Positions 1-5,366 of a stretch of 5,442 nucleotides of DNA are shown piece after piece; the stretch's first letter is position 1, and each line of letters starts with the position of its first letter. The notes beneath the pieces are model-generated. The model was not told the origin of the DNA. It did no database searches and was given only the letters and a program-made list of their open reading frames with translations. Both the position numbers and the translations under genes were made by a program. The stretch is from an archaeon (GTDB lineage: Archaea; Asgardarchaeota; Hermodarchaeia; Hermodarchaeales; Hermodarchaeaceae). Where the stretch lies: assembly GCA_016550405.1 (NCBI GenBank), contig JABXGX010000342.1, positions 1-5,442 on the forward strand, given 5' to 3'.

Positions 1-228
1 CTGGAGCGATAAGTCCGGTTCGATGAGCGAGGGGGTTGCTTCGCCATAAGAGCCAGATGATGGCGAAAATGAAGTAATATATTGTCATCAAGAAAGGTAT
101 ACGCCATTCATTTCCTGGAAAAGTGATAAGAGACGGGTGATCAAGAAGAGGATTAGGTACAGATAGCATATAATTATGTTGAATTGGAGAATTGCACCAA
201 CTAGCACAAGTGTGCGTATTCTTCCTTC
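1..228 (-). pseudogene. Partial, frame-disrupted small membrane protein, paralogue of the 111-aa protein at 823-1158
   Basis: Two overlapping minus-strand frames together look like one multi-pass membrane protein running off the left edge. The first frame opens after a stop at 229-231 and reads through LVLVGAILQ and a hydrophobic helix to a stop at 88-90. It has no ATG; GTG at 205-207 is the only usual start near its beginning. The second frame begins at ATG 167-169 and is open to base 1. It carries a hydrophobic segment ending FAIIWLLWRSNP, then RTGLI. Both halves match the intact 111-aa neighbour, which has LILIGAILQL near its N-terminus and FAILWFGWRHDP...TSLI later, at similar spacing (about 48 versus 53 codons). 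The likely reading is a paralogue carrying an indel between about 169 and 88. Alternatives are an assembly error, or a genuine shorter protein starting at ATG 169. Function is unknown. Confidence 0.5.
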
Positions 229-259
229 TTAAGCCAGTTACACGTTTCTCCAGCTTCTA

Positions 260-268
260 AATTATATT
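260..268 (-). promoter_or_regulatory. TATA-like box upstream of the left-edge membrane gene
   Basis: On the minus strand this reads AATATAATT, close to an archaeal TATA element. Transcription starting about 25 bp downstream (near 239) would precede the disrupted membrane gene and a purine-rich AAGGAAG stretch. If real, the broken gene still has a promoter. This is a motif match only. Confidence 0.35.
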
Positions 269-305
269 GCCTTCATGTCAAAATTGCTTCACTATGAGGT
301 GGAAC

Positions 306-545
306 TTATTCATGGAGCTCTGGTAGACTGGTCAGTTGATAACCCCAGGGAATCCAAGACCAAATTCTTTCGTGTAAGATGTATTCGATGAATTTAATGG
401 CAGTATCAAGGATACTGAGTACTCCCGCAAAAGCGATGTTACCAGTAAGGACAAAGGAAAGGACGAGGGTGCTTAGAGAAGCGAGAATTCGCCAGCTAAT
501 TCCTTTGAGGACGGAGCGTGTTCGAGTTTCTTCAGGTTTTGGCAT
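306..545 (-). CDS. DUF2061 small membrane protein
   Basis: A short integral membrane protein of the uncharacterised DUF2061 family. From the ATG at 543-545 it is 79 residues. It opens MPKPEETRTRS, followed by a basic stretch KGISWR typical of the family N-terminus. Two hydrophobic segments follow, at about residues 19-34 and 37-57. The family hallmark HERIWSWIPWG lies at residues 58-68. The length is normal for the family, which is usually about 60-80 residues with little beyond the IPWG motif; here a tail of 11 residues follows it. A GTG three codons earlier (552-554) would give 82 residues. I prefer the ATG because MPKPEETR resembles family starts and neither site has a strong Shine-Dalgarno. 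Biochemical function is not known. It lies downstream of a possible short transcript and upstream of the disrupted membrane gene, with gaps suggesting separate transcription. Confidence 0.85.
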   Translation of the reverse strand: MPKPEETRTRSVLKGISWRILASLSTLVLSFVLTGNIAFAGVLSILDTAIKFIEYILHERIWSWIPWGYQLTSLPELHE

Positions 546-594
546 GGCAACCACATTGCAGTTCTGTAAGGCGATTAACTATTCAGTTTTCAGG

Positions 595-600
595 TTTAAA
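595..600 (-). promoter_or_regulatory. TATA-like box for the DUF2061 gene
   Basis: The minus strand reads GATTTAAACC here. Its centre is about 53 bp before the ATG at 545, predicting a start of transcription near 573 and a leader of roughly 27 nt. TTTAAA is a common archaeal TATA core, but it is a short motif in AT-rich DNA. Confidence 0.35.
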
Positions 601-628
601 TCTGAGTGCTAAAGGTGCATCGAGACAT

Positions 629-724
629 TCAACGAAAAGAGGGAACGGCCCAGGTCTCTGCACCCGTTCTTTTGACTCCTGGACTCCGCAGCGACACCAG
701 GCAATGGCGACACAAGCACGTCAT
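629..724 (-). other. Possible short transcription unit: leaderless 31-codon ORF or small RNA
   Basis: An ATG at 722-724 opens a 31-codon minus-strand ORF ending in TGA at 629-631. Its N-terminus is MTCLCRHC, which gives a CxCxxC cysteine cluster. The ATG lies about 24 bp from the centre of a TATA-like box at 745-752, the spacing expected for a leaderless archaeal transcript. Within the last third is an inverted repeat, AGAACGG at 664-670 with CCGTTCC at 642-648 (one G-T pair), followed by CTCTTTTCG, which could end the transcript. The same DNA could encode a small RNA of about 90 nt. Nothing here identifies a family, and the coding call rests only on promoter spacing, so this is a candidate and not an established gene. 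Confidence 0.25.
642..670 (-). terminator. Inverted repeat followed by a T-rich run
   Basis: The minus strand has AGAACGG, a 15-nt loop, then CCGTTCC and a T-rich stretch containing TTTT at about 636-639. It could terminate the short unit starting near 724. The stem is only seven pairs including one wobble, so it is weaker than the two other hairpins in the window. Confidence 0.25.
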
Positions 725-744
725 AGTTTGCTTTAATAGAATCA

Positions 745-752
745 GCTATAAA
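745..752 (-). promoter_or_regulatory. TATA-like box in the 555-822 intergenic region
   Basis: The minus strand reads TTTATAGC, a good archaeal TATA match. It is placed 24 bp before an ATG at 724. It lies just past the terminator of the upstream membrane gene, where a new transcript could begin. Confidence 0.35.
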
Positions 753-774
753 CTGCACAACGAGCGATTCGAAG

Positions 775-821
775 TAAAAAGAAAGGGGAATTGGGTCAAT
801 GGAATCGAGCCGATTGACCCA
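775..821 (-). terminator. Hairpin plus T-run after the 111-aa membrane gene
   Basis: A perfect 9-bp inverted repeat, TGGGTCAAT at 792-800 and ATTGACCCA at 813-821, encloses a 12-nt loop. It begins one base after the stop codon at 823-825. On the minus strand it is followed by CCCC, TTT, C and TTTTT down to 776. Hairpin plus T-run directly after a stop is the form of an intrinsic terminator; in archaea the T-run alone can be enough. Confidence 0.65.
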
Positions 822-822
822 G

Positions 823-1158
823 TTATGCGGATTCGCCACCTGCAACGGCTCCACCAATGAGGACGAGAAGCCCAGGGAGGAACCCTCCAAAGATCAGGGC
901 AAGGATGCCGGTGATAATCAGTGATGTTTTATTGATTCCTGGGTCATGGCGCCAGCCAAACCAAAGAATGGCGAAGATAAGGCTTATGATAGCACCGACA
1001 AAAAAGAACGCAGGAAGGAGTAACCAGAGATCGAGAGGCGCTCCGAAGAGGAGAGGTAGGATGAAACCTAGACCTCCCACGACCAAGAGAAGGATGGCAA
1101 CGAGTAACTGCAGTATTGCTCCGATAAGAATTAGTGTTGAAGCAGTTTCATCTGACAA
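823..1158 (-). CDS. Small three-helix integral membrane protein, function unknown
   Basis: A 111-residue, strongly hydrophobic protein. After a short acidic start (MSDETAS) there are three predicted membrane segments: about residues 8-34 (with LILIGAILQL), 44-68 (ending FAILWFGWRHDP, 62-73), and 79-105, ending in a Gly/Ala-rich GGAVAGGESA tail. The layout recalls small DUF4064-like membrane proteins that occur in several copies in some archaea, but that assignment is tentative and no catalytic motif is visible. The start is TTG at 1156-1158. The only upstream in-frame room is two codons before a TGA, and GGTGA (1165-1169) sits six bases before the TTG, so this start is well supported. The gene ends in a hairpin terminator and has a probable paralogue at the left edge. 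It lies 70 bp after the DUF362 gene but seems to have its own TATA box. Confidence 0.75.
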   Translation of the reverse strand: MSDETASTLILIGAILQLLVAILLLVVGGLGFILPLLFGAPLDLWLLLPAFFFVGAIISLIFAILWFGWRHDPGINKTSLIITGILALIFGGFLPGLLVLIGGAVAGGESA

Positions 1159-1164
1159 AATGTT

Positions 1165-1169
1165 TCACC
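1165..1169 (-). promoter_or_regulatory. Shine-Dalgarno site deciding a TTG start
   Basis: GGTGA on the minus strand, followed by exactly six bases and TTG. It pairs with the standard 16S 3' end. The same arrangement precedes acs, which strengthens both TTG calls. Confidence 0.65.
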
Positions 1170-1193
1170 AGAGGACTTTTTCCTAACAACTTA

Positions 1194-1202
1194 CTTTTAA
1201 AA
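1194..1202 (-). promoter_or_regulatory. TATA-like box for the 111-aa membrane gene
   Basis: The minus strand reads TTTTAAAAG. A transcript starting about 25 bp downstream (near 1173) would have a leader of about 15 nt that just includes the GGTGA ribosome site. This suggests the gene can be transcribed independently of the DUF362 gene ending at 1229. Confidence 0.4.
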
Positions 1203-1228
1203 CTAAGCGAAAATCCATTAGGAAGCAC

Positions 1229-2953
1229 TCAAATCGTAAAGGTGGGAATTTTAGCGAGAGATGTAGTAGGTTTAGGTGGATCATATAATGTCATTACTTG
1301 TACTTGTCTAATTGAGAGGAAAGGGTAATCGAGAGGAACAGGAAGAGTCTGAACAATATAGACATTCATACGCGATTCATTTGAGGTGACGGTAAAGCCG
1401 TTTTGCATTAGTTCTGCTTCGGTTAAGGGCAACCAGACTCCGAGGGCTTCAGTTTGTCCACTTCGGAGTGTGTTGTCAGGATCTATTGTATGCATGTCAT
1501 TAAATCCTGTGAGGTTGGCGGTTTGCATCAAAACATGTTTTGCGGCCCAATAATCTAAGGCTATTGGGTCTGTACTAGCCATGAGGACATTGATGCGAGT
1601 GGCTTCTTCGTAGTCAGTAGAAGGACCACAATGAAAAGATGGCCACGGATTAGCATTGACCCAAATTGCATCGAGTATATTTAGTACGGGATATCGGGTT
1701 TCAGCAAGAAGTGTTCCCATTCCTCCTGTTGCGATACAATAGTGACCATTTGCAAGCCCACCGGGATTTGCATATCCTTCAGATTCAACACCCATGTAAT
1801 GTTTGCTAGCCCCTGTGACGCCGTAGTTGACATGGGATTTGAGGATGGGTAGATTGATAATCTTTAGTCGGTTTTCGTAAGAAGTACCATTCCAGATGCC
1901 ATATTTGAAGCTGATATAGGTGCCATCAGTTGTTTGGAATTTCGGATAAGATACGTAGACTCCTGTATCGGGATCAGGTAGGTCATAAAGGATGTATCCG
2001 TCAGTCATATCACCATCCGAATATTCGTCGACTTCATTTCCGCGAATGGTTTGCCAATCGAACATATTCACTGAGTAAAGGGTTGAGAAACTCCTGACTA
2101 CATCACTTACCGATTGACTGTGATCCTCGGCATTATTTTCATCCCAGTTGAGAGTTCCAAATCCCTGCCCATTATCAGCAATTACAATTTCACCTGTGAA
2201 GCTATCTGGGTGATTAAGAATTGCTTGAATCAACTCTCGAAGTAAATCAGTGTTTGTGCCTCCCCGTTCTGCCCATTGGCTGTTGATTTTAATTAATACC
2301 ACATCATTACTATCAATTAATCCTGTTGGCCCTTGATTAATGCCGTCGGTACTTGATAGATAAAAATCCAGCCCCTGTGAACCCATGAGATCGATGAGGT
2401 TGATGATATGGGCAAAAGGTCGACCATTGAGAACAAAGATGTTTGAAGCTGAAGAAGATGTGGCTGTTTGAGGAGTCAAAATGAGGTTAACGTCTTCGGG
2501 ATTAGGTGCTGGTTGAAGCGAGTTCATAAGGAAAGCAAAACCTAGCCCTGCAGTAGGAATGATAATCACAAGAACTAAGATGGGTTTCCAGTATCGTTTG
2601 ACTCCGCTCTTGATTTTTGCTGCTAATACTAGTATAGAATGCCATGAGAATCCTGTAGAGACAGAGGTTAAAGCGCTAGGAAGAATGACTTGAGCTGAAA
2701 CTGATACAGTGTTTATTGCGGCCCGTTGACAAGGATAAACGACACGTGTCGGTCGGGTCCCAGTTCGAAACAGAAACCACAAGAGGCTAGCCGCCCCAAG
2801 AAGAAGTATACTCGTTTTTATTGATTGATTATCTTTTTTCTCCCAGCTGTTCAGCGATAAAAGCCAACGCACATGGTGATTTAACAGTACATTATAAAAG
2901 AAGACAGCTGAAGACTTGGATTCACTATTAGATTTCGATTCTTGAACCGTCAA
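1229..2953 (-). CDS. Membrane-anchored DUF362-domain protein
   Basis: A protein of up to 574 residues with a DUF362-type core, a family of unknown biochemical role. Hydrophobic segments lie at about residues 46-63 and 121-144, with a weaker one between. Between them is RPTRVVYPCQRAA (67-79), like the YPCQ motif I recall near the N-terminus of membrane-bound DUF362 proteins. The core (about 170-475) shows VLIKINSQW (219-227), GGTNTDLLRELI (231-242), NLPILKSH (367-374), VTGASKHYMG (379-388) and STDPIALDYWAAKHVL (460-475), all typical of the family. No ferredoxin-like CxxCxxC cluster follows, unlike many DUF362 proteins. The core probably faces outside the cell, by inference from the anchor. The longest start is TTG 2951-2953, bounded by an in-frame TGA at 2987-2989 and lacking a ribosome site. 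GTG 2870-2872 (547 residues) lies 23 bp after a TATA-like box and is equally plausible. Confidence 0.8.
   Translation of the reverse strand: MTVQESKSNSESKSSAVFFYNVLLNHHVRWLLSLNSWEKKDNQSIKTSILLLGAASLLWFLFRTGTRPTRVVYPCQRAAINTVSVSAQVILPSALTSVSTGFSWHSILVLAAKIKSGVKRYWKPILVLVIIIPTAGLGFAFLMNSLQPAPNPEDVNLILTPQTATSSSASNIFVLNGRPFAHIINLIDLMGSQGLDFYLSSTDGINQGPTGLIDSNDVVLIKINSQWAERGGTNTDLLRELIQAILNHPDSFTGEIVIADNGQGFGTLNWDENNAEDHSQSVSDVVRSFSTLYSVNMFDWQTIRGNEVDEYSDGDMTDGYILYDLPDPDTGVYVSYPKFQTTDGTYISFKYGIWNGTSYENRLKIINLPILKSHVNYGVTGASKHYMGVESEGYANPGGLANGHYCIATGGMGTLLAETRYPVLNILDAIWVNANPWPSFHCGPSTDYEEATRINVLMASTDPIALDYWAAKHVLMQTANLTGFNDMHTIDPDNTLRSGQTEALGVWLPLTEAELMQNGFTVTSNESRMNVYIVQTLPVPLDYPFLSIRQVQVMTLYDPPKPTTSLAKIPTFTI
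2891..2899 (-). promoter_or_regulatory. TATA-like box inside the 5' end of the DUF362 reading frame
   Basis: The minus strand reads TTTTATAAT, one of the best TATA matches in the window. Its centre is 23 bp before an in-frame GTG at 2872, which fits a leaderless transcript. If used, the first 27 codons of the longest DUF362 frame are not translated. Confidence 0.4.
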
Positions 2954-2984
2954 GGGAAACGCCTTGCCAGTTTGGTTGCATAAA

Positions 2985-2995
2985 TCTCATTGAGA
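2985..2995 (-). promoter_or_regulatory. Dyad between the distal TATA box and the DUF362 start
   Basis: TCTCATTGAGA is a perfect 5-bp dyad around one central base. It sits just downstream of the TATA-like box at 3001-3007, where a repressor could act. A second inverted pair, GGTTGC at 2974-2979 and GCAACC at 3013-3018, flanks the box but has a different centre. Either could occur by chance. Confidence 0.25.
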
Positions 2996-3000
2996 GATGC

Positions 3001-3007
3001 TATAATT
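3001..3007 (-). promoter_or_regulatory. Distal TATA-like box upstream of DUF362
   Basis: The minus strand reads AATTATA within GGAATTATAGC. A start about 25 bp downstream falls near 2980, at an ATG (2979-2981) that is out of frame with the DUF362 protein and opens a 17-codon ORF. It could instead give a leader of about 27 nt to TTG 2953. Confidence 0.35.
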
Positions 3008-3053
3008 CCTTAGCAACCGGCAAGTTCGAAAAAAGGTAGCATCTAGGTCTCTG

Positions 3054-3088
3054 AAAAAAGAGGAAGAACAGGAGATAGTAATATCTCC
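3054..3088 (-). terminator. Hairpin plus T-run after acs
   Basis: A perfect 7-bp stem, GGAGATA at 3071-3077 and TATCTCC at 3082-3088, closes a 4-nt loop. It starts about 13 bases after the acs stop codon (3102-3104). On the minus strand it is followed by a pyrimidine-rich stretch and six T at 3054-3059. A second run of six T lies at 3029-3034. This should end the acs transcript before the DUF362 promoter. Confidence 0.65.
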
Positions 3089-3101
3089 CATTGTGTTGAG
3101 G

Positions 3102-5066
3102 CTAAACGCGTTCTTTGATTAGTTTCTGAACGACTGATGGATCAGCTAACGTTGTTGTATCGCCTAAATCTTTGGTTTCACCAGCAGCGATTTTCTTGAG
3201 AATCCGACGCATAATCTTTCCACTACGTGTCTTGGGGAGTGCATCGGCAAACTGGATTTTATCTGGTGTAGCAATCGGTCCAATCTCTGTGCGGACATGT
3301 TTACGAAGTTCTTGGCGGAGATCATCGGTCTTTTCAAAGCCCATTTTCAGGGTGACGAAGCAGTAGAGGGCTTGACCTTTGATGTCATGTGGGAAACCAA
3401 CGACAGCTGCTTCAGCGACGGCAGGATGCGAGACGAGAGCAGATTCGATTTCAGCAGTTCCCATCCGGTGTCCAGAAACATTGACCACATCGTCAATACG
3501 TCCAACAACCCAGAAATAGCCATCTTCATCTTTACGAGCGCCGTCTCCGGTCATGTAGTAAGGGGGGAAGGTTTTGAAGTATGTGTCCACGAAGCGCTGA
3601 TGGTTGCCATAGACGGTACGCATTAGTCCAGGCCAGGGTTTCTTAATCACAAGGTATCCACCTTCATTGACACCAACTTCTTGACCAGATTCATCGACGA
3701 TCATGGCTTCAATACCAAAGAAAGGAAGCGTTGCAGAACCTGGTTTGAGTTCTACGGCTCCTGGGATAGGTGTGATGACAACACCACCTGTTTCCGTTTG
3801 CCAATAGGTGTCAACAATAGGAGCTTTTTCTTTGCCAACTATTTTGTAATACCATAGCCAAGCTTCAGGATTAATTGGCTCTCCAACCGTACCCAGAAGC
3901 CTGAGGCTGCTTAAATCATGCTTGCTAACCCATTCGTCGCCATGGCGCATGATCGCGCGGATAGCTGTAGGTGCGGTGTAGAATTGGCTAATCTTGTATT
4001 TTTCTACAATTGCCCAGAATCGGTCGGGTTCTGGATAGGTAGGTACCCCTTCGAACATAACGGTGGTAGCACCAGCAGCAAGGGGTCCATAGACGATGTA
4101 ACTGTGCCCAGTAATCCAGCCGATATCTGCCGTGCACCAGTAAATGTTGTCTTCGTGGTAATCGAAGATATATTTGAAGGTGGTCATGGTGTAGGTGAGA
4201 TAACCACCAGTGGTGTGGAGTACACCTTTGGGCTTGCCAGTAGAACCACTCGTGTAGAGAATGAAGAGGGGATCTTCAGCATCCATGTGTTCGGCGGAGC
4301 ACTCACCTTGAACTTCAGGGTCAGCCATAAGCTCATGCCACCAAAGGTCACGTTTTGCTTTCATTTCAACATCTATGCCAGTACGTTGGACGATGATGCT
4401 GTGCTTGACCTTGGGGCAACTTTTCAGTGCAGTATCTGCATTTATTTTCAGTGGTATTGTCTTACCACCACGATAGCTGCCATCACTGGTAATAAGGCCA
4501 ACACAATTGGCATCAAGGATGCGGTCTTTTAAACTATCAGCGCTGAAGCCTCCAAATACGATACTGTGGATAATTCCTAATCGTGCACAAGCAAGCATAG
4601 CAATGGCTAATTCAGGAATCATCGGCATGTAAATTGCCATTCGGTCGCCTTTCTTGTATCCAAGTTTTTTAAGGACATTAGCAAATTTGCTGACCTCTTC
4701 ATGGAGTTGTTGAAAGGTGAAGGTTTTGTTCTGGTTCGGGTCGTCACCTTCCCAGATAATTGCGATTTTATTTTTCCGGTCGGTTTTCAAATGGCGGTCT
4801 AAACAGTTATAGGCGGCATTGAGTGTACCGCCTTTAAACCAGGTATGCCGGGCTTCTGTGGGATCCCAAGTGTGAATGGGACCAGGCCACTTTTCAAACC
4901 AATCCAGATTTTCAGCTTGCTTAGCCCAGAAGGCTTGAGGATCCTTGATGGATTCCTGATAGATTTGTCTCAGCTCTTCCATATTCTTAATGTAGGCTTG
5001 TTTGCTGAAGGCCTTAGAGGGCGGAAATTTCCTGGATTCGGTTGATGTAATCTCAATTTTGCTCAA
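3102..5066 (-). CDS. acs: Acetyl-CoA synthetase, AMP-forming (EC 6.2.1.1)
   Basis: Makes acetyl-CoA, AMP and pyrophosphate from acetate, ATP and CoA in the cytosol. The 654 residues match the roughly 650 of bacterial Acs, with near-collinear sequence. An N-terminal domain is followed by the ATP-binding P-loop [11 protein letters not shown] (271-281) and WQTETGG (421-427 region). By alignment with Salmonella Acs, offset eight residues, the acetate pocket is W317, I318, T319, V394 and W422. D508, R523 and R534 contact ATP, R592 is at the CoA site, and K617 in PKTRSGK is the catalytic and acylation-controlled lysine. The tryptophan restricts substrates to acetate or propionate. One CoA-site arginine is lysine here (K202). 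The start is TTG 5064-5066, three codons after an in-frame TGA, with GGTGA six bases upstream. It is transcribed alone, ends in a hairpin terminator, and diverges from the gene at 5367. Confidence 0.97.
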   Translation of the reverse strand: MSKIEITSTESRKFPPSKAFSKQAYIKNMEELRQIYQESIKDPQAFWAKQAENLDWFEKWPGPIHTWDPTEARHTWFKGGTLNAAYNCLDRHLKTDRKNKIAIIWEGDDPNQNKTFTFQQLHEEVSKFANVLKKLGYKKGDRMAIYMPMIPELAIAMLACARLGIIHSIVFGGFSADSLKDRILDANCVGLITSDGSYRGGKTIPLKINADTALKSCPKVKHSIIVQRTGIDVEMKAKRDLWWHELMADPEVQGECSAEHMDAEDPLFILYTSGSTGKPKGVLHTTGGYLTYTMTTFKYIFDYHEDNIYWCTADIGWITGHSYIVYGPLAAGATTVMFEGVPTYPEPDRFWAIVEKYKISQFYTAPTAIRAIMRHGDEWVSKHDLSSLRLLGTVGEPINPEAWLWYYKIVGKEKAPIVDTYWQTETGGVVITPIPGAVELKPGSATLPFFGIEAMIVDESGQEVGVNEGGYLVIKKPWPGLMRTVYGNHQRFVDTYFKTFPPYYMTGDGARKDEDGYFWVVGRIDDVVNVSGHRMGTAEIESALVSHPAVAEAAVVGFPHDIKGQALYCFVTLKMGFEKTDDLRQELRKHVRTEIGPIATPDKIQFADALPKTRSGKIMRRILKKIAAGETKDLGDTTTLADPSVVQKLIKERV

Positions 5067-5072
5067 AGCTTG

Positions 5073-5077
5073 TCACC
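5073..5077 (-). promoter_or_regulatory. Shine-Dalgarno site deciding the acs TTG start
   Basis: GGTGA on the minus strand, six bases before TTG 5066. The first internal Met is residue 29, too far in to be the start given family length. An in-frame TGA just upstream rules out a longer product. Confidence 0.7.
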
Positions 5078-5160
5078 ATAGTATGTGCTAGCAGGCATAT
5101 TGCTTTCAAGGAGTCAGATCTGTGTCCCCTCAGAATGGTAAACTCACATCATCGCGAGGA

Positions 5161-5170
5161 GAACGCGTTC
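5161..5170. promoter_or_regulatory. Palindrome at the predicted acs transcription start
   Basis: GAACGCGTTC is a perfect 10-bp palindrome. It overlaps the position (about 5166) where a transcript from the TATA-like box at 5187-5195 would begin, a usual place for a repressor site. The regulator is unknown. Confidence 0.35.
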
Positions 5171-5186
5171 CGGTCACGGAAAGCGC

Positions 5187-5195
5187 TATTTAAAA
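5187..5195 (-). promoter_or_regulatory. TATA-like box for acs
   Basis: The minus strand reads TTTTAAATA. It predicts a start near 5166 and an acs leader of about 100 nt, longer than the other leaders predicted in this window. Palindromes lie on both sides. A nearer motif (GCAATATGCC around 5099) is a poorer match and would cut into the ribosome site. Confidence 0.4.
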
Positions 5196-5210
5196 CTTTG
5201 GGAGATTTAG

Positions 5211-5223
5211 GTGTGATTCACAC
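5211..5223. promoter_or_regulatory. Operator-like palindrome between acs and the divergent gene
   Basis: GTGTGATTCACAC is a perfect dyad: six-base arms around one central base. It lies 15 bp upstream of the acs TATA-like box, where an activator or a shared regulator of both divergent genes could bind. No regulator gene is in the window to match it with. Confidence 0.45.
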
Positions 5224-5267
5224 AGTTTTACAAGTTCATTTCTAAAAAAAGCCGAAACAGATATGTA

Positions 5268-5279
5268 AAATTTAAATTT
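5268..5279. promoter_or_regulatory. AT-rich palindrome AAATTTAAATTT
   Basis: A 12-bp perfect palindrome of A and T only, followed by a C-rich run. It could act as a TATA element on either strand: for the rightward gene it would give a leader of about 70 nt. It may be nothing more than AT-rich promoter DNA. The rest of the 5067-5366 gap shows no credible gene. Confidence 0.25.
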
Positions 5280-5337
5280 CCCCCCTCCGAAGCCCATTCT
5301 AGCAATCATGGTTCACTTTGAGCACACTCTGAAATTC

Positions 5338-5345
5338 TTATAATA
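5338..5345 (+). promoter_or_regulatory. TATA box for the gene at 5367
   Basis: TTATAATA, preceded by the purine-rich GAAA that could serve as a BRE. The centre is 25 bp before the ATG, so transcription would begin at or next to the start codon, giving a leaderless mRNA. Confidence 0.55.
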
Positions 5346-5366
5346 ATCAGACGCCAAGAGAGGCCT

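Noticed and set aside
691..713. Direct repeat GCGACAC at 691-697 and 707-713
   Set aside because: Two seven-base copies only, with no further units; not a CRISPR or tandem array.
606..890. Open frames of 84 codons (plus) and 93 codons (minus) across the intergenic region
   Set aside because: The minus frame overlaps the 3' end of the 111-aa gene and runs through its terminator; neither translation shows membrane, domain or compositional signs of a real protein, and no ribosome site was found.
857..1186. Plus-strand open frame of 109 codons, rich in Arg and Pro
   Set aside because: It is the reverse of the hydrophobic membrane gene at 823-1158, which has a ribosome site, TATA-like box and terminator. 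The basic composition is what the antisense of Leu/Ile/Gly codons gives.
3105..3112. AACGCGTT at the 3' end of acs, matching the core of the palindrome at 5161-5170
   Set aside because: Eight bases within coding sequence (the final codons of acs) is too short to argue for a paired site without genome-wide counts.
3918..4532. Long plus-strand open frame (204 codons) inside acs
   Set aside because: It is antisense to the most conserved part of Acs, including the P-loop region. Its translation shows no family features, so it is a by-product of acs codon use.
5110..5155. Possible C/D box guide RNA on the minus strand upstream of acs (ATGATGT, CTGA, CTGA)
   Set aside because: The C-like and two D-like boxes are spaced suggestively, but only 12 bases separate the two CTGA motifs, leaving no room for a C' box plus guide, and the flanks lack a clear terminal stem.
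5308..5343. Eleven-codon plus-strand ORF before the right-edge gene (MVHFEHTLKFL)
   Set aside because: It ends inside the TATA box used for the gene at 5367 and has no ribosome site, so it is unlikely to be transcribed in the main mRNA.
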